A DNA stretch of 64,000 nt from Magnetospirillum sp. SS-4 (GCF_902729425.1 NZ_CACVCH010000081.1:1-64000); one strand, 5' to 3'. Positions 29,291-37,963 are shown, counted from the first letter of the stretch. Translations and numbers: made by a program. Notes: a model not told the origin generated them from the sequence alone.

Positions 29291-29863
29291 ATGTCCGATC
29301 GTGTTCTCATCCTGGTGGCGATATCCATCATCCTGGCCCTGGTGTTCGGCACCAGCCTTCAGATGCGCAAGCCGCAGGCGGTGTCGCCCCTGCTGATCGA
29401 ACAGGTTTCGGTGGCCAAGGTGCCGCGGCCGCTGTCCGATATCGCCTCGGTGGATGCCGACGGCGCCAGTCTGCCGTTCAATGCCCGCGTCACCCGGCCG
29501 ACCATCATCAATTTCTGGGCGACCTGGTGCATTCCCTGCCTGCGCGAGCTGCCCACCCTGGGGCAGTTCAAGGCCATGGCCGACGCCGCCGGCATTGACG
29601 TCCTGATGGTGTCCGAGGACAAGGAAGGCGCCGGCCCGCCGGTCAAGGTCCTGGCCGAGAAGGGATTGTCCCATCTCAGGCTGGTGGTGGACGCCGACGG
29701 CTCGGTGGCCAAGGCGCACCGGGTGAACGGCATGCCCACCACCCTGATCGTCAACGAAAAGGGTGTCGAGATCGCCCGCATGACCGGCGAGGCCGACTGG
29801 AGCCAGAAAGCCTCGCTGGATGTGGTGACCGGGCTGTTGAACGGAACCCTGCCGGAGCAGTGA
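29291..29863 (+). CDS. TlpA-like membrane-anchored thioredoxin
   Basis: The 190-residue product has an N-terminal membrane anchor (RVLILVAISIILALVFGTS) and a periplasmic thioredoxin fold with C80-I-P-C83 (NFWATWCIPCLREL) and the cis-Pro GMPTTLIV. It is likely a thiol reductant for the nearby CuA-containing subunits or for SCO, by analogy with TlpA. A TTG at 29198 would extend it by 31 residues. It is followed closely by ctaA. Confidence 0.88.
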   Translation: MSDRVLILVAISIILALVFGTSLQMRKPQAVSPLLIEQVSVAKVPRPLSDIASVDADGASLPFNARVTRPTIINFWATWCIPCLRELPTLGQFKAMADAAGIDVLMVSEDKEGAGPPVKVLAEKGLSHLRLVVDADGSVAKAHRVNGMPTTLIVNEKGVEIARMTGEADWSQKASLDVVTGLLNGTLPEQ

Positions 29864-29874
29864 GGATTCTCGGG

Positions 29875-30963
29875 ATGAGCAGCGCGACCGATTCCCTCGA
29901 AACCACCGGCCTGGCCGGATCAGGCCCCGCCGCCCACCGCCCCGCCGCCCACCGCCATGTCGCCGTCTGGCTGCTGGCCTGCTGCTTCATGGTGGCGGTG
30001 ATGGTGCTGCTGGGCGGACTCACCCGCCTGACCCATTCCGGCCTGTCCATGGTGGAGTGGGAGCCCATCCGAGGCATCATCCCCCCCCTGACCGAGGCCG
30101 ACTGGCAGCTGTTCTTCGACAAGTACCGCCAGACTCCGGAATACATCAAGGTCAACGCCGGGATGAGCCTGTCCGACTTCAAGGGCATCTTCTGGCTTGA
30201 ATACATCCATCGGGTCTGGGGGCGGCTGATCGGCCTGGTTTTTCTGCTGCCGTTCCTGTGGCTGGCCTATTCCGGCCGCATCGGCAAGGAGATGATTCCC
30301 CGCATGGTCGGGCTGTTCCTGCTGGGGGCGGCCCAGGGCGGCATGGGCTGGTTCATGGTGAAAAGCGGCCTGGTCGACAATCCGGCGGTCAGCCACTACC
30401 GCCTGACCGCCCATCTCGGCCTCGCCTTCCTGATCCATGCCTGGATGTTCTGGATGGCGCTCGACATCCTGGCCGCGCATCGGCCGCCGCCCCGCCGGCT
30501 TGGCGACGATGCCGCCGCCACCGTCCGCTGGCTTGGGGTCCTGACTGCGCTGGTGGTGGCGACGCTTCTTTACGGTGGTCTGGTCGCCGGCCTCAGGGCC
30601 GGCCTGATCTACAACACCTGGCCGCTGATGGACGGCAGCCTGATTCCCAAGGGGCTGTTCGCCACCGGCCTGCACGAGGCGTTCGAGGACCATATGACGG
30701 TCCAGTTCATTCACCGCACCCTGGCCGAACTGACCGTCGTGGTCGCGGTCGTCGGCTGGTTCGGCGCCCGCCGGCGGCTGGGAAGCGCCGTGCCGGCCTC
30801 GGTCCACGCCGTGGCGGCCATGGCGGTGGCGCAGGTGGGACTCGGCATTGCCACTCTTCTCATGGTTGTCCCCGTATCGCTGGCCTCGGCCCACCAGATG
30901 GGGGCGATGCTGCTGCTGACCCTCTGTCTGTGGGCCATGCACGGCTTGCGTCGACAGACCTGA
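29875..30963 (+). CDS. ctaA: Heme A synthase
   Basis: The 362-residue protein has eight membrane helices. Two pairs of heme-ligand histidines are seen in EYIHRVWGR and HLGLAFLIHAW, and in VQFIHRTLAE and LASAHQMGAM, as in COX15/CtaA. It converts heme O to heme A. The ATG at 29875 has GAGG 8 bases upstream; a GTG at 29860 overlaps the previous gene. Its place directly before a heme-copper enzyme suggests that this enzyme may carry heme A, but this cannot be read from sequence. Confidence 0.93.
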   Translation: MSSATDSLETTGLAGSGPAAHRPAAHRHVAVWLLACCFMVAVMVLLGGLTRLTHSGLSMVEWEPIRGIIPPLTEADWQLFFDKYRQTPEYIKVNAGMSLSDFKGIFWLEYIHRVWGRLIGLVFLLPFLWLAYSGRIGKEMIPRMVGLFLLGAAQGGMGWFMVKSGLVDNPAVSHYRLTAHLGLAFLIHAWMFWMALDILAAHRPPPRRLGDDAAATVRWLGVLTALVVATLLYGGLVAGLRAGLIYNTWPLMDGSLIPKGLFATGLHEAFEDHMTVQFIHRTLAELTVVVAVVGWFGARRRLGSAVPASVHAVAAMAVAQVGLGIATLLMVVPVSLASAHQMGAMLLLTLCLWAMHGLRRQT

Positions 30964-30983
30964 TTCTTCAGGGATTTTAATTT

Positions 30984-31007
30984 CGGCATGTCCATGCCGA
31001 TTTTTTT
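30984..31007 (+). terminator. Terminator after ctaA
   Basis: CGGCAT (30984-30989), GTCC loop, ATGCCG (30994-30999), then ATTTTTTT. The stem is short but GC-rich with a good T tract. Confidence 0.75.
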
Positions 31008-31127
31008 CCGGATTCACCGTCCGGAACCGTGTCACTTTACCAAAGTCAAGGAGATGAACTTTCCGTAATGCGAGGCTCATCGTCCGGTCGTCCGGAGTTT
31101 TTCGGAAATGCCAAGGGAGTTCGATCG

Positions 31128-31286
31128 ATGTCCAATCAAGTCGACAACGAGGAAGCCGATGTTCCTGTGATGCAGCGCATCCTGGACAATCCGTTCCTCC
31201 TGCTTTTTATCGGGGTCGTGGTTCCGACGGTGTCCTACACCATGTGGGGGATCATGGAAGTCGCCCAGCTGCCTATCGCTAAGTAA
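31128..31286 (+). CDS. 52-residue single-helix membrane protein of the first heme-copper cluster
   Basis: The product starts MSNQVDNEEADVPVMQRILD and then has one membrane helix (NPFLLLFIGVVVPTVSYTMW). The ATG at 31128 has AAGGGAG 8 bases upstream; the longer frame from 31029 has no support. It precedes subunit II by 14 bp. Small one-helix subunits are common in B- and C-type heme-copper oxidases and related enzymes, so it is probably an accessory subunit. Confidence 0.8.
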   Translation: MSNQVDNEEADVPVMQRILDNPFLLLFIGVVVPTVSYTMWGIMEVAQLPIAK

Positions 31287-31300
31287 GGGAGGAGCGCGCA

Positions 31301-31843
31301 ATGTCTATCACTCCTCCGAAAGCCGGCTGGTACAATGAACCAGTCGACAAGGTCGAGTTGCTGTGGGTCGGCATCGCCCTGGTGTGGGCGCTCATCATGT
31401 TCGCCATGATGCCGCTGTGGCACCTCAAGGGCACCCAGAACATGTCCAACGAGGCCTATCGCATCCACCCCGAGGCCTTCCAGGCCAAGGTCGATGAGAT
31501 GGTCGAGAAGTACAAGGTGGGTGAGGAAGGCAAGGTTCAGACCCCGGTGGTGCGTCCGCCGGCCGGTTCCGACGTCTACCTGCTGGCCCGCCTGTGGGAA
31601 TGGTATCCGGTTCTGGAACTGGAGCAGGGCAAGAGCTATCGCCTGCACCTCTCCTCGCTGGATTGGCAGCATGGTTTCTCCGTGCAGCCGGCCAACATCA
31701 ATTTGCAGGTCCATCCCGGTATCGACGAGGTGGTGACCATCACTCCGACCACGTCGGGTGATTTCGGCATCATCTGCAACGAATACTGCGGTATCGGCCA
31801 CCACACCATGCTCGGAAAGATCCGAGTCGTGGCAGCCAAGTAA
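31301..31843 (+). CDS. Heme-copper enzyme subunit II with CuA site
   Basis: The 180-residue protein has one N-terminal membrane helix (about 20-40) and a periplasmic cupredoxin domain. The CuA set is complete: H124, C159, E161, C163, H167 and M170 (CNEYCGIGHHTM). It takes electrons from a cytochrome c or similar donor and passes them to subunit I. The short single-helix form resembles the ba3-type rather than the two-helix aa3-type subunit II. It lies 16 bp before subunit I. Confidence 0.92.
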   Translation: MSITPPKAGWYNEPVDKVELLWVGIALVWALIMFAMMPLWHLKGTQNMSNEAYRIHPEAFQAKVDEMVEKYKVGEEGKVQTPVVRPPAGSDVYLLARLWEWYPVLELEQGKSYRLHLSSLDWQHGFSVQPANINLQVHPGIDEVVTITPTTSGDFGIICNEYCGIGHHTMLGKIRVVAAK

Positions 31844-31859
31844 TCGAGGGGGAGCGCAA

Positions 31860-33536
31860 ATGGTTGCCAAGCCCGTATTTCGAACCTGTGGCCTCACAGG
31901 TCTGAAAATTCACGACGAAGCTGAAAAGCTGATCAAGGCCAACGCGGTCGTCGCCATCGTGGTGCTGGCCGTCGGTGGTCTGTTCGGTCTGCTCGTCGCC
32001 CTGACCCGCTGGCCGTCCGTGCATCTGCTGCCGGCCGACCTGTTCTACCTGGCGCTGACTGCGCACGGTATCGACATCCTGATCGTCTGGTGCATCTTCT
32101 TCGAAGTCGCCCTGATGTACTTTGCCTCGGCCATTCTTCTGGGCAGCCGGCTGGCGGCCCCCAAGATGGGCTGGGTCGCGTTCGCCCTGATGGTCCTGGG
32201 CGCCGTCATCACCAACTGGAAGGTCCTTGAGGGCAATTCCAGCGTGATGATGACCTCCTACGTGCCGATGCAGGCCGATCCGCTGTTCTACGTGGGTCTG
32301 ATCCTGTTCGCCGTGGGCGCGCTGATCGCCTGCTTCATCTTCCTCGGCACCCTGGTGGTCGCCAAGGCCGAGAAGACCTATGAAGGGTCGATTCCGCTGG
32401 TCACCTTCGGTGCCCTGGTGGCCTGCATCATCGCGGTCTACACCATCGCCTCCGGCGCCATCATCCTGATCCCGACCTTCCTGTGGTCCATTGGCCTGAT
32501 CGGCCATATCGACCCCCTGATGTACAAGGTCGTGTGGTGGGGCATGGGCCACTCGTCGCAGCAGATCAACGTGGCCGCCCACATCGCTGTGTGGTACGCC
32601 ATCGCCGCGATCCTGTTCGGCGCCAAGCCGCTGTCCGAGAAGGTCAGCCGCATGGCTTACCTGACCTACGTCTTCTTCCTCCAGATCGCCTCGGCCCACC
32701 ATCTGCTGGTGGAACCCGGCCTGTCGTCGTCCTACAAGATCTTCAACACCTCGTACGGCATGTATCTCGCCGTGCTGGGCTCGATGATCCACGGTCTGAC
32801 GGTTCCGGGCTGCATCGAGGCGGCCCAGCGCAAGAAGGGCTTCAACAAGGGCCTGTTCGAGTGGCTGCGCAAGGCTCCGTGGGGCAATCCGGTGTTCTCC
32901 GGCATGTTCCTCTCCCTGATCATGTTCGGCTTCCTGGGCGGCATCTCCGGTGTCACCATGGGCGTGGAACAGATCAACATCATGATCCACAACACCATCT
33001 ACGTCCCCGGCCACTTCCATGGCACGGTGGCGGTCGGCACCACGCTGGCGTTCATGGCGATCACCTACTTCCTGGTGCCCGCCCTGTGGCAGCGTGAAAT
33101 CATGTTCCCGGGTCTCGCCAAGTTGCAGCCGTACCTGTTCGGCCTCGGCATGGGCGTGTTCTCGCTGTTCATGATGGGCGCCGGCACCCTGGGCGTGTCC
33201 CGCCGTCACTGGGACATGGCCTTCTCCGACGCTCCGCATGCCTTCAGCCATGCCCCCGCCGCCTATCTGATGATGGGCGTGGTCGGCATCTCCGCCGTCG
33301 TGGCGGTGGTTGGCGGCGCGCTGTTCGTGCTGATCATCGTCTGCTCGGTGTTCTTCGGAAATCCGATCAAGGCGACCGCTCCGGCTCCGGCTCCGTCGCC
33401 GGTGGCGTCCTACGGCAGCGAGGAGCATGCCAGCGTTCCGGGTACCTTCACCCTGGCGCTGCTGTTCCTGACCATGTTCGTGCTGTACTACTTCGTGAAC
33501 TGGAAGTATCTGGCCAGCACCTGGCTCATGAGCTAG
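31860..33536 (+). CDS. Heme-copper oxidase superfamily subunit I with non-canonical active site (candidate eNOR-type NO reductase)
   Basis: The 558-residue protein has about 14 membrane helices. All six canonical histidines are there: H69 (low-spin heme, helix II), H231 (helix VI), H280-H281 (helix VII), H385 and H387 (helix X). The residue four after H231, which is Tyr in A/B-type oxygen reductases and Glu in cNOR/qNOR, is Gln235 (GHSSQQINV). That argues against a standard oxidase. A Gln here together with a CuA subunit II is, as I recall, a feature of the eNOR group. The ATG at 31860 has GAGGGGGAG upstream. A strong terminator follows, so the unit is 31128-33536. Confidence 0.85.
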   Translation: MVAKPVFRTCGLTGLKIHDEAEKLIKANAVVAIVVLAVGGLFGLLVALTRWPSVHLLPADLFYLALTAHGIDILIVWCIFFEVALMYFASAILLGSRLAAPKMGWVAFALMVLGAVITNWKVLEGNSSVMMTSYVPMQADPLFYVGLILFAVGALIACFIFLGTLVVAKAEKTYEGSIPLVTFGALVACIIAVYTIASGAIILIPTFLWSIGLIGHIDPLMYKVVWWGMGHSSQQINVAAHIAVWYAIAAILFGAKPLSEKVSRMAYLTYVFFLQIASAHHLLVEPGLSSSYKIFNTSYGMYLAVLGSMIHGLTVPGCIEAAQRKKGFNKGLFEWLRKAPWGNPVFSGMFLSLIMFGFLGGISGVTMGVEQINIMIHNTIYVPGHFHGTVAVGTTLAFMAITYFLVPALWQREIMFPGLAKLQPYLFGLGMGVFSLFMMGAGTLGVSRRHWDMAFSDAPHAFSHAPAAYLMMGVVGISAVVAVVGGALFVLIIVCSVFFGNPIKATAPAPAPSPVASYGSEEHASVPGTFTLALLFLTMFVLYYFVNWKYLASTWLMS

Positions 33537-33561
33537 GCGTCCGGTCGGACAAGGGTAAAGG

Positions 33562-33595
33562 CGGGCGGGACCCTCGGGTCCCGCCCGTTTCTTTT
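33562..33595 (+). terminator. Terminator after the first heme-copper cluster
   Basis: CGGGCGGGACCC (33562-33573) pairs with GGGTCCCGCCCG (33576-33587), followed by TTTCTTTT. Confidence 0.88.
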
Positions 33596-33674
33596 GGGGC
33601 TTCGATTCGGGCGGAATTCCTGAGGCTTGACCGCCGTCATGTTGACTTCGGGAAAGGCGAGTTAGAAAGTCGTC

Positions 33675-34484
33675 ATGTTTCGCTTCATCACACTGATCCT
33701 GCTGGGGCTTTCCCTGTCGGGGATGCCGCCGGCCATCGGGGCGCCGACCGTTTCCGCCAATGCCGAGGCGGCGCTGAAGGCGTCGCTCGAGTCGGTGGGC
33801 CGGACTGTCGGGCCGCATCTTTTGCGCGATCAGGACGGCAAGCCGGTGGATATCGCCTCGTTCCGGGGCAAGCCACTGGTGATCAGCATGGTCTATACCG
33901 CCTGCGACCACACCTGCCCGGTGACCACCCAGACGGTGGCCAAGGCGGTGGAGGTGGCGCGCAAGTCGCTGGGGCGCGACGGTTTTCATGTGGTGACCAT
34001 CGGCTTCGACACGGTGCGCGACACCCCGGAGGCGCTGCGCATGTACGCGAAGCAGCATGACATCGGGCTGGACGGCTGGACCTTCCTGGCCGGCGACGCC
34101 GCCACGATGGAGGCGCTGGCCGCCAATCTCGGCTTTACCTGGTTCGTCACCTCCAGGGGGTTCGACCATATCGCCCAGACCACGGTGGTCGACGCCGATG
34201 GCGTCATCTACCGCCAGGTCTATGGCGAGAATTTCGACATTCCGCTGCTGGTGGAACCGCTGAAGGACCTGCTTTTGGGGCGGGTGTCGGCGGCGCTGGA
34301 TTCGGTCGAGGCCATCGGCAACCGCATCCGCTATTTCTGCACGGTCTACGACCCCCGATCCGATGCCTATCGCTTTGATTACGGCATCATTCTTTCGATC
34401 GCGTTCGGCTTCCTGGCCGTCCTGACCATCATCGTCTGGACCTTCAGGCTGTGGCGCGAGAGCCGGTCCGCCTCGGGTTCGTGA
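33675..34484 (+). CDS. SCO1/SenC-family copper chaperone
   Basis: The 269-residue protein has a signal peptide, a thioredoxin-like SCO domain with C77 and C81 (YTACDHTCPVTT) and H165 (GFDHIAQTT), the copper-binding set, and an unusual C-terminal membrane helix (IAFGFLAVLTIIVWTF, about 245-262). SCO proteins deliver copper to, or reduce, the CuA site of subunit II. It starts the second respiratory unit and probably serves the CuA subunits at 31301 and 37956. Confidence 0.92.
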   Translation: MFRFITLILLGLSLSGMPPAIGAPTVSANAEAALKASLESVGRTVGPHLLRDQDGKPVDIASFRGKPLVISMVYTACDHTCPVTTQTVAKAVEVARKSLGRDGFHVVTIGFDTVRDTPEALRMYAKQHDIGLDGWTFLAGDAATMEALAANLGFTWFVTSRGFDHIAQTTVVDADGVIYRQVYGENFDIPLLVEPLKDLLLGRVSAALDSVEAIGNRIRYFCTVYDPRSDAYRFDYGIILSIAFGFLAVLTIIVWTFRLWRESRSASGS

Positions 34485-34520
34485 GCGGCGAAAAAATGGA
34501 AACGAAAAGGAAATTTCGCC

Positions 34521-36086
34521 TTGTCTAATCCAATCAAAACCGCGCTGAGGAACGGCCTGTTCCGCGTCGAAAGCGGCTGGGACGCGCTGGTCGGACGCGA
34601 ATCGAACCCCATGTACTGCCTGGGCGCCATGTCGTGGTACTTCTTCTGGATCGTGGGGGCGTCGGGTCTGTACCTGTTCATTCCCTACGACACCAGCGCG
34701 GCGCGCGCCTGGGACTCGATCCAGTACATCTCCACCGAGCAATGGTACTGGGGCGGCATGATCCGCAGCCTGCACCGCTACGCCTCGGACGCCATGGTGC
34801 TCACCATGATGCTCCACCTGCTGCGGGAATGGCTGATCGACCGCTATCATGGGGTCCGCTGGTTCGCCTGGTTCACCGGCGTGCCGCTGATCTGGATGGT
34901 GTTCGCCTCGGGCGTCACCGGCTATTGGCTGGTGTGGGACGAACTGGCGCAGTACCTGGCGGTCGGCACCGCCGAATGGCTGGACTGGCTGGGCATCTTC
35001 GGCCAAAGCATCGCGCGCAACTTCCTCAACCGGGAAGCCCTGACCGATCGCTTCTTCACCCTGCTGATCTTCATCCACATCGCGGTGCCGCTGTTCCTGC
35101 TGTTCGCCATGTGGGTCCATATCCTGCGCATCAACCGCGCCAACACCAACCCGCCGCGGCCCCTGGTCATCGGCGCGACCTTGATGCTGGTGGCGCTGTC
35201 GCTGATCTATCCCGCGCAGAGCCATCCGCCGGCCGATCTCGACAAGGCCACCAGCGTGCTGAACCCGGACTGGTTCTTCATGGGGCTGTATCCGCTCTAT
35301 GATACCAAGGGACCGGCCGTGGCCTGGGCGGTGGCGGTGGGCGCCAGCATCTTCCTGTCGCTGATGCCGTGGATGGCGTTCCGCCGCAAGCGGCGCAAGC
35401 CGGCCCAGGTGTCGCCGCCCAACTGCAACGGCTGCGGCGTCTGCACCTTCGATTGTCCGTTCGGCGCCGTGGTCATGCGTCCGCGCCAGGACGAGTCCGG
35501 GCATCAGAAGATCGCGGTGGTCCAGCCCGACCTGTGCACCAGCTGCGGCATGTGCATGGCGTCGTGCAACCGGACCAATCCGTTCCTGCCCAGCCAGAAG
35601 CACGAGACCGGCATCGACATTCCCGATTTCTCCTTCGATCTGATGGTCAAGCGGATATCGGCCCGGACCCATGGCCTGGTGGGCGAGGGGCGGGTGATGG
35701 TGCTGGGTTGCGAGCACGGCTCCGTCCTCGACCATCTGAAGGGGCCGTCGGTCGGCGTCCTGGCGCTGCATTGCACCGGCATGCTGCCGCCATCGCTGAT
35801 TGATTATATCTTGAACAAGGACCTTGCCGACGGCGTGCTGGTCACCGCGTGCCGCCCCGGCGAATGCTTCTACCGTCTCGGGCCGGAATGGACCGAGCTG
35901 CGTCTGGCGGGGCAGCGCGTGCCCAAGCTGCGCGGCGCGGTGCCGCGCGACCGGGTCCGCCTGTCCTGGGCGGCAAGCACCGAGACCAAGGCGCTGGCCG
36001 CCGATCTGGCCGCGTTCCGCGCGGCCCTGGCCGACCTGCCCAAGCCGGAACGGCCGGAAACCACCAAGAGGAGGGTGGCGGAATGA
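34521..36086 (+). CDS. Cytochrome b - 2[4Fe-4S] ferredoxin - MvhD-like fusion
   Basis: The 521-residue protein (TTG start with AAAAGGAAA upstream) joins three modules. Residues 1-290 are a cytochrome b/b6-like membrane part with the two bis-His pairs H85/H99 and H186/H200, each spaced by 13. Residues 300-350 are a ferredoxin with two clusters, C302/C305/C308/C312 and C339/C342/C345/C349. Residues 390-490 resemble the delta subunit of methyl-viologen hydrogenase (MvhD): LGCEHG, ALHCTGMLPPS, then GVLVTACRPGECFYRLG, with C397, C418, C444 and C449. It is likely a membrane quinol/Fe-S electron-transfer protein feeding the neighbouring enzyme. It overlaps the next gene by 4 bp. Confidence 0.85.
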   Translation: MSNPIKTALRNGLFRVESGWDALVGRESNPMYCLGAMSWYFFWIVGASGLYLFIPYDTSAARAWDSIQYISTEQWYWGGMIRSLHRYASDAMVLTMMLHLLREWLIDRYHGVRWFAWFTGVPLIWMVFASGVTGYWLVWDELAQYLAVGTAEWLDWLGIFGQSIARNFLNREALTDRFFTLLIFIHIAVPLFLLFAMWVHILRINRANTNPPRPLVIGATLMLVALSLIYPAQSHPPADLDKATSVLNPDWFFMGLYPLYDTKGPAVAWAVAVGASIFLSLMPWMAFRRKRRKPAQVSPPNCNGCGVCTFDCPFGAVVMRPRQDESGHQKIAVVQPDLCTSCGMCMASCNRTNPFLPSQKHETGIDIPDFSFDLMVKRISARTHGLVGEGRVMVLGCEHGSVLDHLKGPSVGVLALHCTGMLPPSLIDYILNKDLADGVLVTACRPGECFYRLGPEWTELRLAGQRVPKLRGAVPRDRVRLSWAASTETKALAADLAAFRAALADLPKPERPETTKRRVAE

Positions 36087-36589
36087 AGATCAAGCCGCAG
36101 CACATCGCCGGCCAGGCGCTGGCCTATACCGCCTTCGCCGTCGTGATCGCCTACTTCTCGGCGTCGCCGTCCTACATCCATCATCCGCCGGATGCCGCGC
36201 TGCTGAAGCTGTCGTTGACCCATGCCGGCCAGCGGGTGGACGACTGCAAGGAGCGCACCGCCGAGGAACTGGCCAAGGTGGCGCCCAACATGCGCACCAA
36301 GCAATCCTGCGGCCGCGAGCGCAACGCCGTGACCCTGGAGATGGACATCGACGGCAAGCCCGTCTATCGCCATACCGCCAAGCCGGCCGGCCTGTCGGGC
36401 GACGGGCGCTCGCGCTTCTACGATTCGCGCGAGATTCCCGCCGGCCGCCACGTCATCCGGGCCAGGATGCGCGACGGCAACAACCCCGACGTATTCGACT
36501 ACGATTCCGAGATCGTGGTTGACCTCAAGCCCCGTCAGGTGTTCGTGGTCGATTTCGATGAAGAGGACAAGAAGCTGTCCTTCAAGTAG
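36083..36589 (+). CDS. Membrane-anchored protein of the second heme-copper cluster, unknown
   Basis: The 168-residue product starts MKIKPQHIAGQALAYTAFAV with one N-terminal membrane helix and a periplasmic beta-rich part. C79 and C102 (DDCKERTAEE, KQSCGRERN) could form a disulfide. The ATG at 36083 overlaps the stop of the cytochrome b fusion and has GAGGAGGG upstream; the longer open frame back to 35849 lies inside that gene and is not used. It precedes the second subunit I by 3 bp. The tight coupling implies an assembly or structural role. I do not recognise the family. Confidence 0.7.
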   Translation: MKIKPQHIAGQALAYTAFAVVIAYFSASPSYIHHPPDAALLKLSLTHAGQRVDDCKERTAEELAKVAPNMRTKQSCGRERNAVTLEMDIDGKPVYRHTAKPAGLSGDGRSRFYDSREIPAGRHVIRARMRDGNNPDVFDYDSEIVVDLKPRQVFVVDFDEEDKKLSFK

Positions 36590-36592
36590 ACC

Positions 36593-37963
36593 ATGGAGAC
36601 GATGCTGACGACCTGGTCCCCCACCTCCCTCTCTCCGGCCCGCCGCTCGGAACTGCGCGGCTGGCTGCTGCTGGCGGTGGGGTCGCTGGCCATCGCCGGC
36701 ATCCTGGCCCTGCTGCTGGGATTGTCGCGAACCCCCGGGGCGCAGGACTGGCTGCCCTGGGGGCCGCACTTCTTCTACCGCGCCCTGGTCACCCATGTGG
36801 TGCTGTCGGTGGTGGTCTGGTATCTGGCCTCGCTGGGAGCGCTGTCGGTGCTGGCGGCCTCGGCTGGGAACGGCGGCGACCGCCTCGGCTGGACCGGCTT
36901 GCTGCTGGGGGCGGCCGGGGTGATCTTGCTGCTGATTCCCGCCCTCGCCGATCAGGGCGAGCCGTCGCTGAACAATTACGTCCCGGTGGTCGGGCATCCC
37001 CTGTTCTACGTGGGATTGGGCCTGCACGCCCTGGGCGTCGCCATCGCCGCCCTGCGGCCGCTGGCGCTGCTGTGGCGCCTGCCCCGCCGGCCGGTTCCGT
37101 TCGCCATCGCCTGCGCCGCCCTGACCTATCTGGCGGCGCTCGCCTGCTTTCTGCTGGCCTGGACGCTGATCCCGGCCGGGACCGATCCCGACTTGTTCAA
37201 CGAGCGGGTGTTCTGGGGCGGCGGCCATGTGTTGCAGATTCTGAATACCCTGATCCTGATGATCGCCTGGCAGGTACTGAGCGAGCGCGAATTCGGCACC
37301 GGTCCGGTGCCGGCGGGTCTGGCCAATGCCGGTTTCGCCGCCCTGGCGCTGTTCGCCGTCGCCTCGCCGCTGGTCTACTGGTTGGGGGGCGATGTCCTGG
37401 GGCTGGGGCACCGCCAGATCTTCACCCGCCTGCTGTGGGTCGGCCTGCCGTTGCCGCCGCTGGTGATGGGGGCCGGGCTGGCGTTGCGTCTGCTGCGCGG
37501 GCCGAGGAACTGGCGTTCGCCGGCCTTCCTGTCGCTGGCGCTGTCGCTGGTGGTGTTCGCCATCGGCGGTTTTGCCGGATTCTTCCTGGGGGTGGCCGAC
37601 ACCCGCACGCCGTCGCATTACCACGCCGTGATCGGCGGCGTCCAACTGGGCCTGATGGGGCTGATCCTGGTGGTGATCCTGCCGCTGCTGGGGCGCCGCC
37701 TCGGCGAGGGCAGGGCGGGGCGGCTGCAATTCCACCTCTATGGCTGGGGGCAGCTGATCCACGCGCTGGGCTTCTTCCTGGCGGGCACCGCCGGGGTGCC
37801 GCGCAAGACCACCGGCCTGGATCAGGGGCTCGACACCTTGTGGAAGAAGGTTTCCATGGGGGTGGTCGGCATGGGGACCGGCCTGGCGGTGCTGGGCGGC
37901 GTCATCTTCGTGTGGATGGCCCTGGCCCGGCTGCTGCGGCGCGGGGAGGGCGGGCATGACTGA
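36593..37963 (+). CDS. Divergent heme-copper oxidase superfamily subunit I with altered CuB site
   Basis: The 456-residue protein has about 12 membrane helices. Matching positions to other subunits I: H68 in helix II (VTHVVLSVVVW), H212 in helix VI (WGGGHVLQIL), H342 and H344 in helix X (SHYHAVIGG). In helix VII only H273 is present, followed by Arg (GLGHRQIFT), where other members have HH. The residue four after H212 is Ile, so the Tyr or Glu of oxidases and cNOR is absent. An Asp at 267 lies in the same region. This fits one of the unusual NO-reductase-like groups (gNOR/sNOR type) better than an oxygen reductase, but the group cannot be fixed by eye. It overlaps its subunit II gene by 8 bp. 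Confidence 0.75.
   Translation: METMLTTWSPTSLSPARRSELRGWLLLAVGSLAIAGILALLLGLSRTPGAQDWLPWGPHFFYRALVTHVVLSVVVWYLASLGALSVLAASAGNGGDRLGWTGLLLGAAGVILLLIPALADQGEPSLNNYVPVVGHPLFYVGLGLHALGVAIAALRPLALLWRLPRRPVPFAIACAALTYLAALACFLLAWTLIPAGTDPDLFNERVFWGGGHVLQILNTLILMIAWQVLSEREFGTGPVPAGLANAGFAALALFAVASPLVYWLGGDVLGLGHRQIFTRLLWVGLPLPPLVMGAGLALRLLRGPRNWRSPAFLSLALSLVVFAIGGFAGFFLGVADTRTPSHYHAVIGGVQLGLMGLILVVILPLLGRRLGEGRAGRLQFHLYGWGQLIHALGFFLAGTAGVPRKTTGLDQGLDTLWKKVSMGVVGMGTGLAVLGGVIFVWMALARLLRRGEGGHD

Noticed and set aside
31860-33536. Annotation as an ordinary aa3- or cbb3-type cytochrome c oxidase
   Set aside because: The HxxxY tyrosine is Gln, there is no CcoO/CcoP-like cytochrome c subunit, and subunit II is the short one-helix CuA type.
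31770-35771. 1,333-residue minus-strand ORF antisense to the heme-copper region
   Set aside because: His/Asp/Gln-rich shadow of several plus-strand genes with conserved metal-binding motifs.
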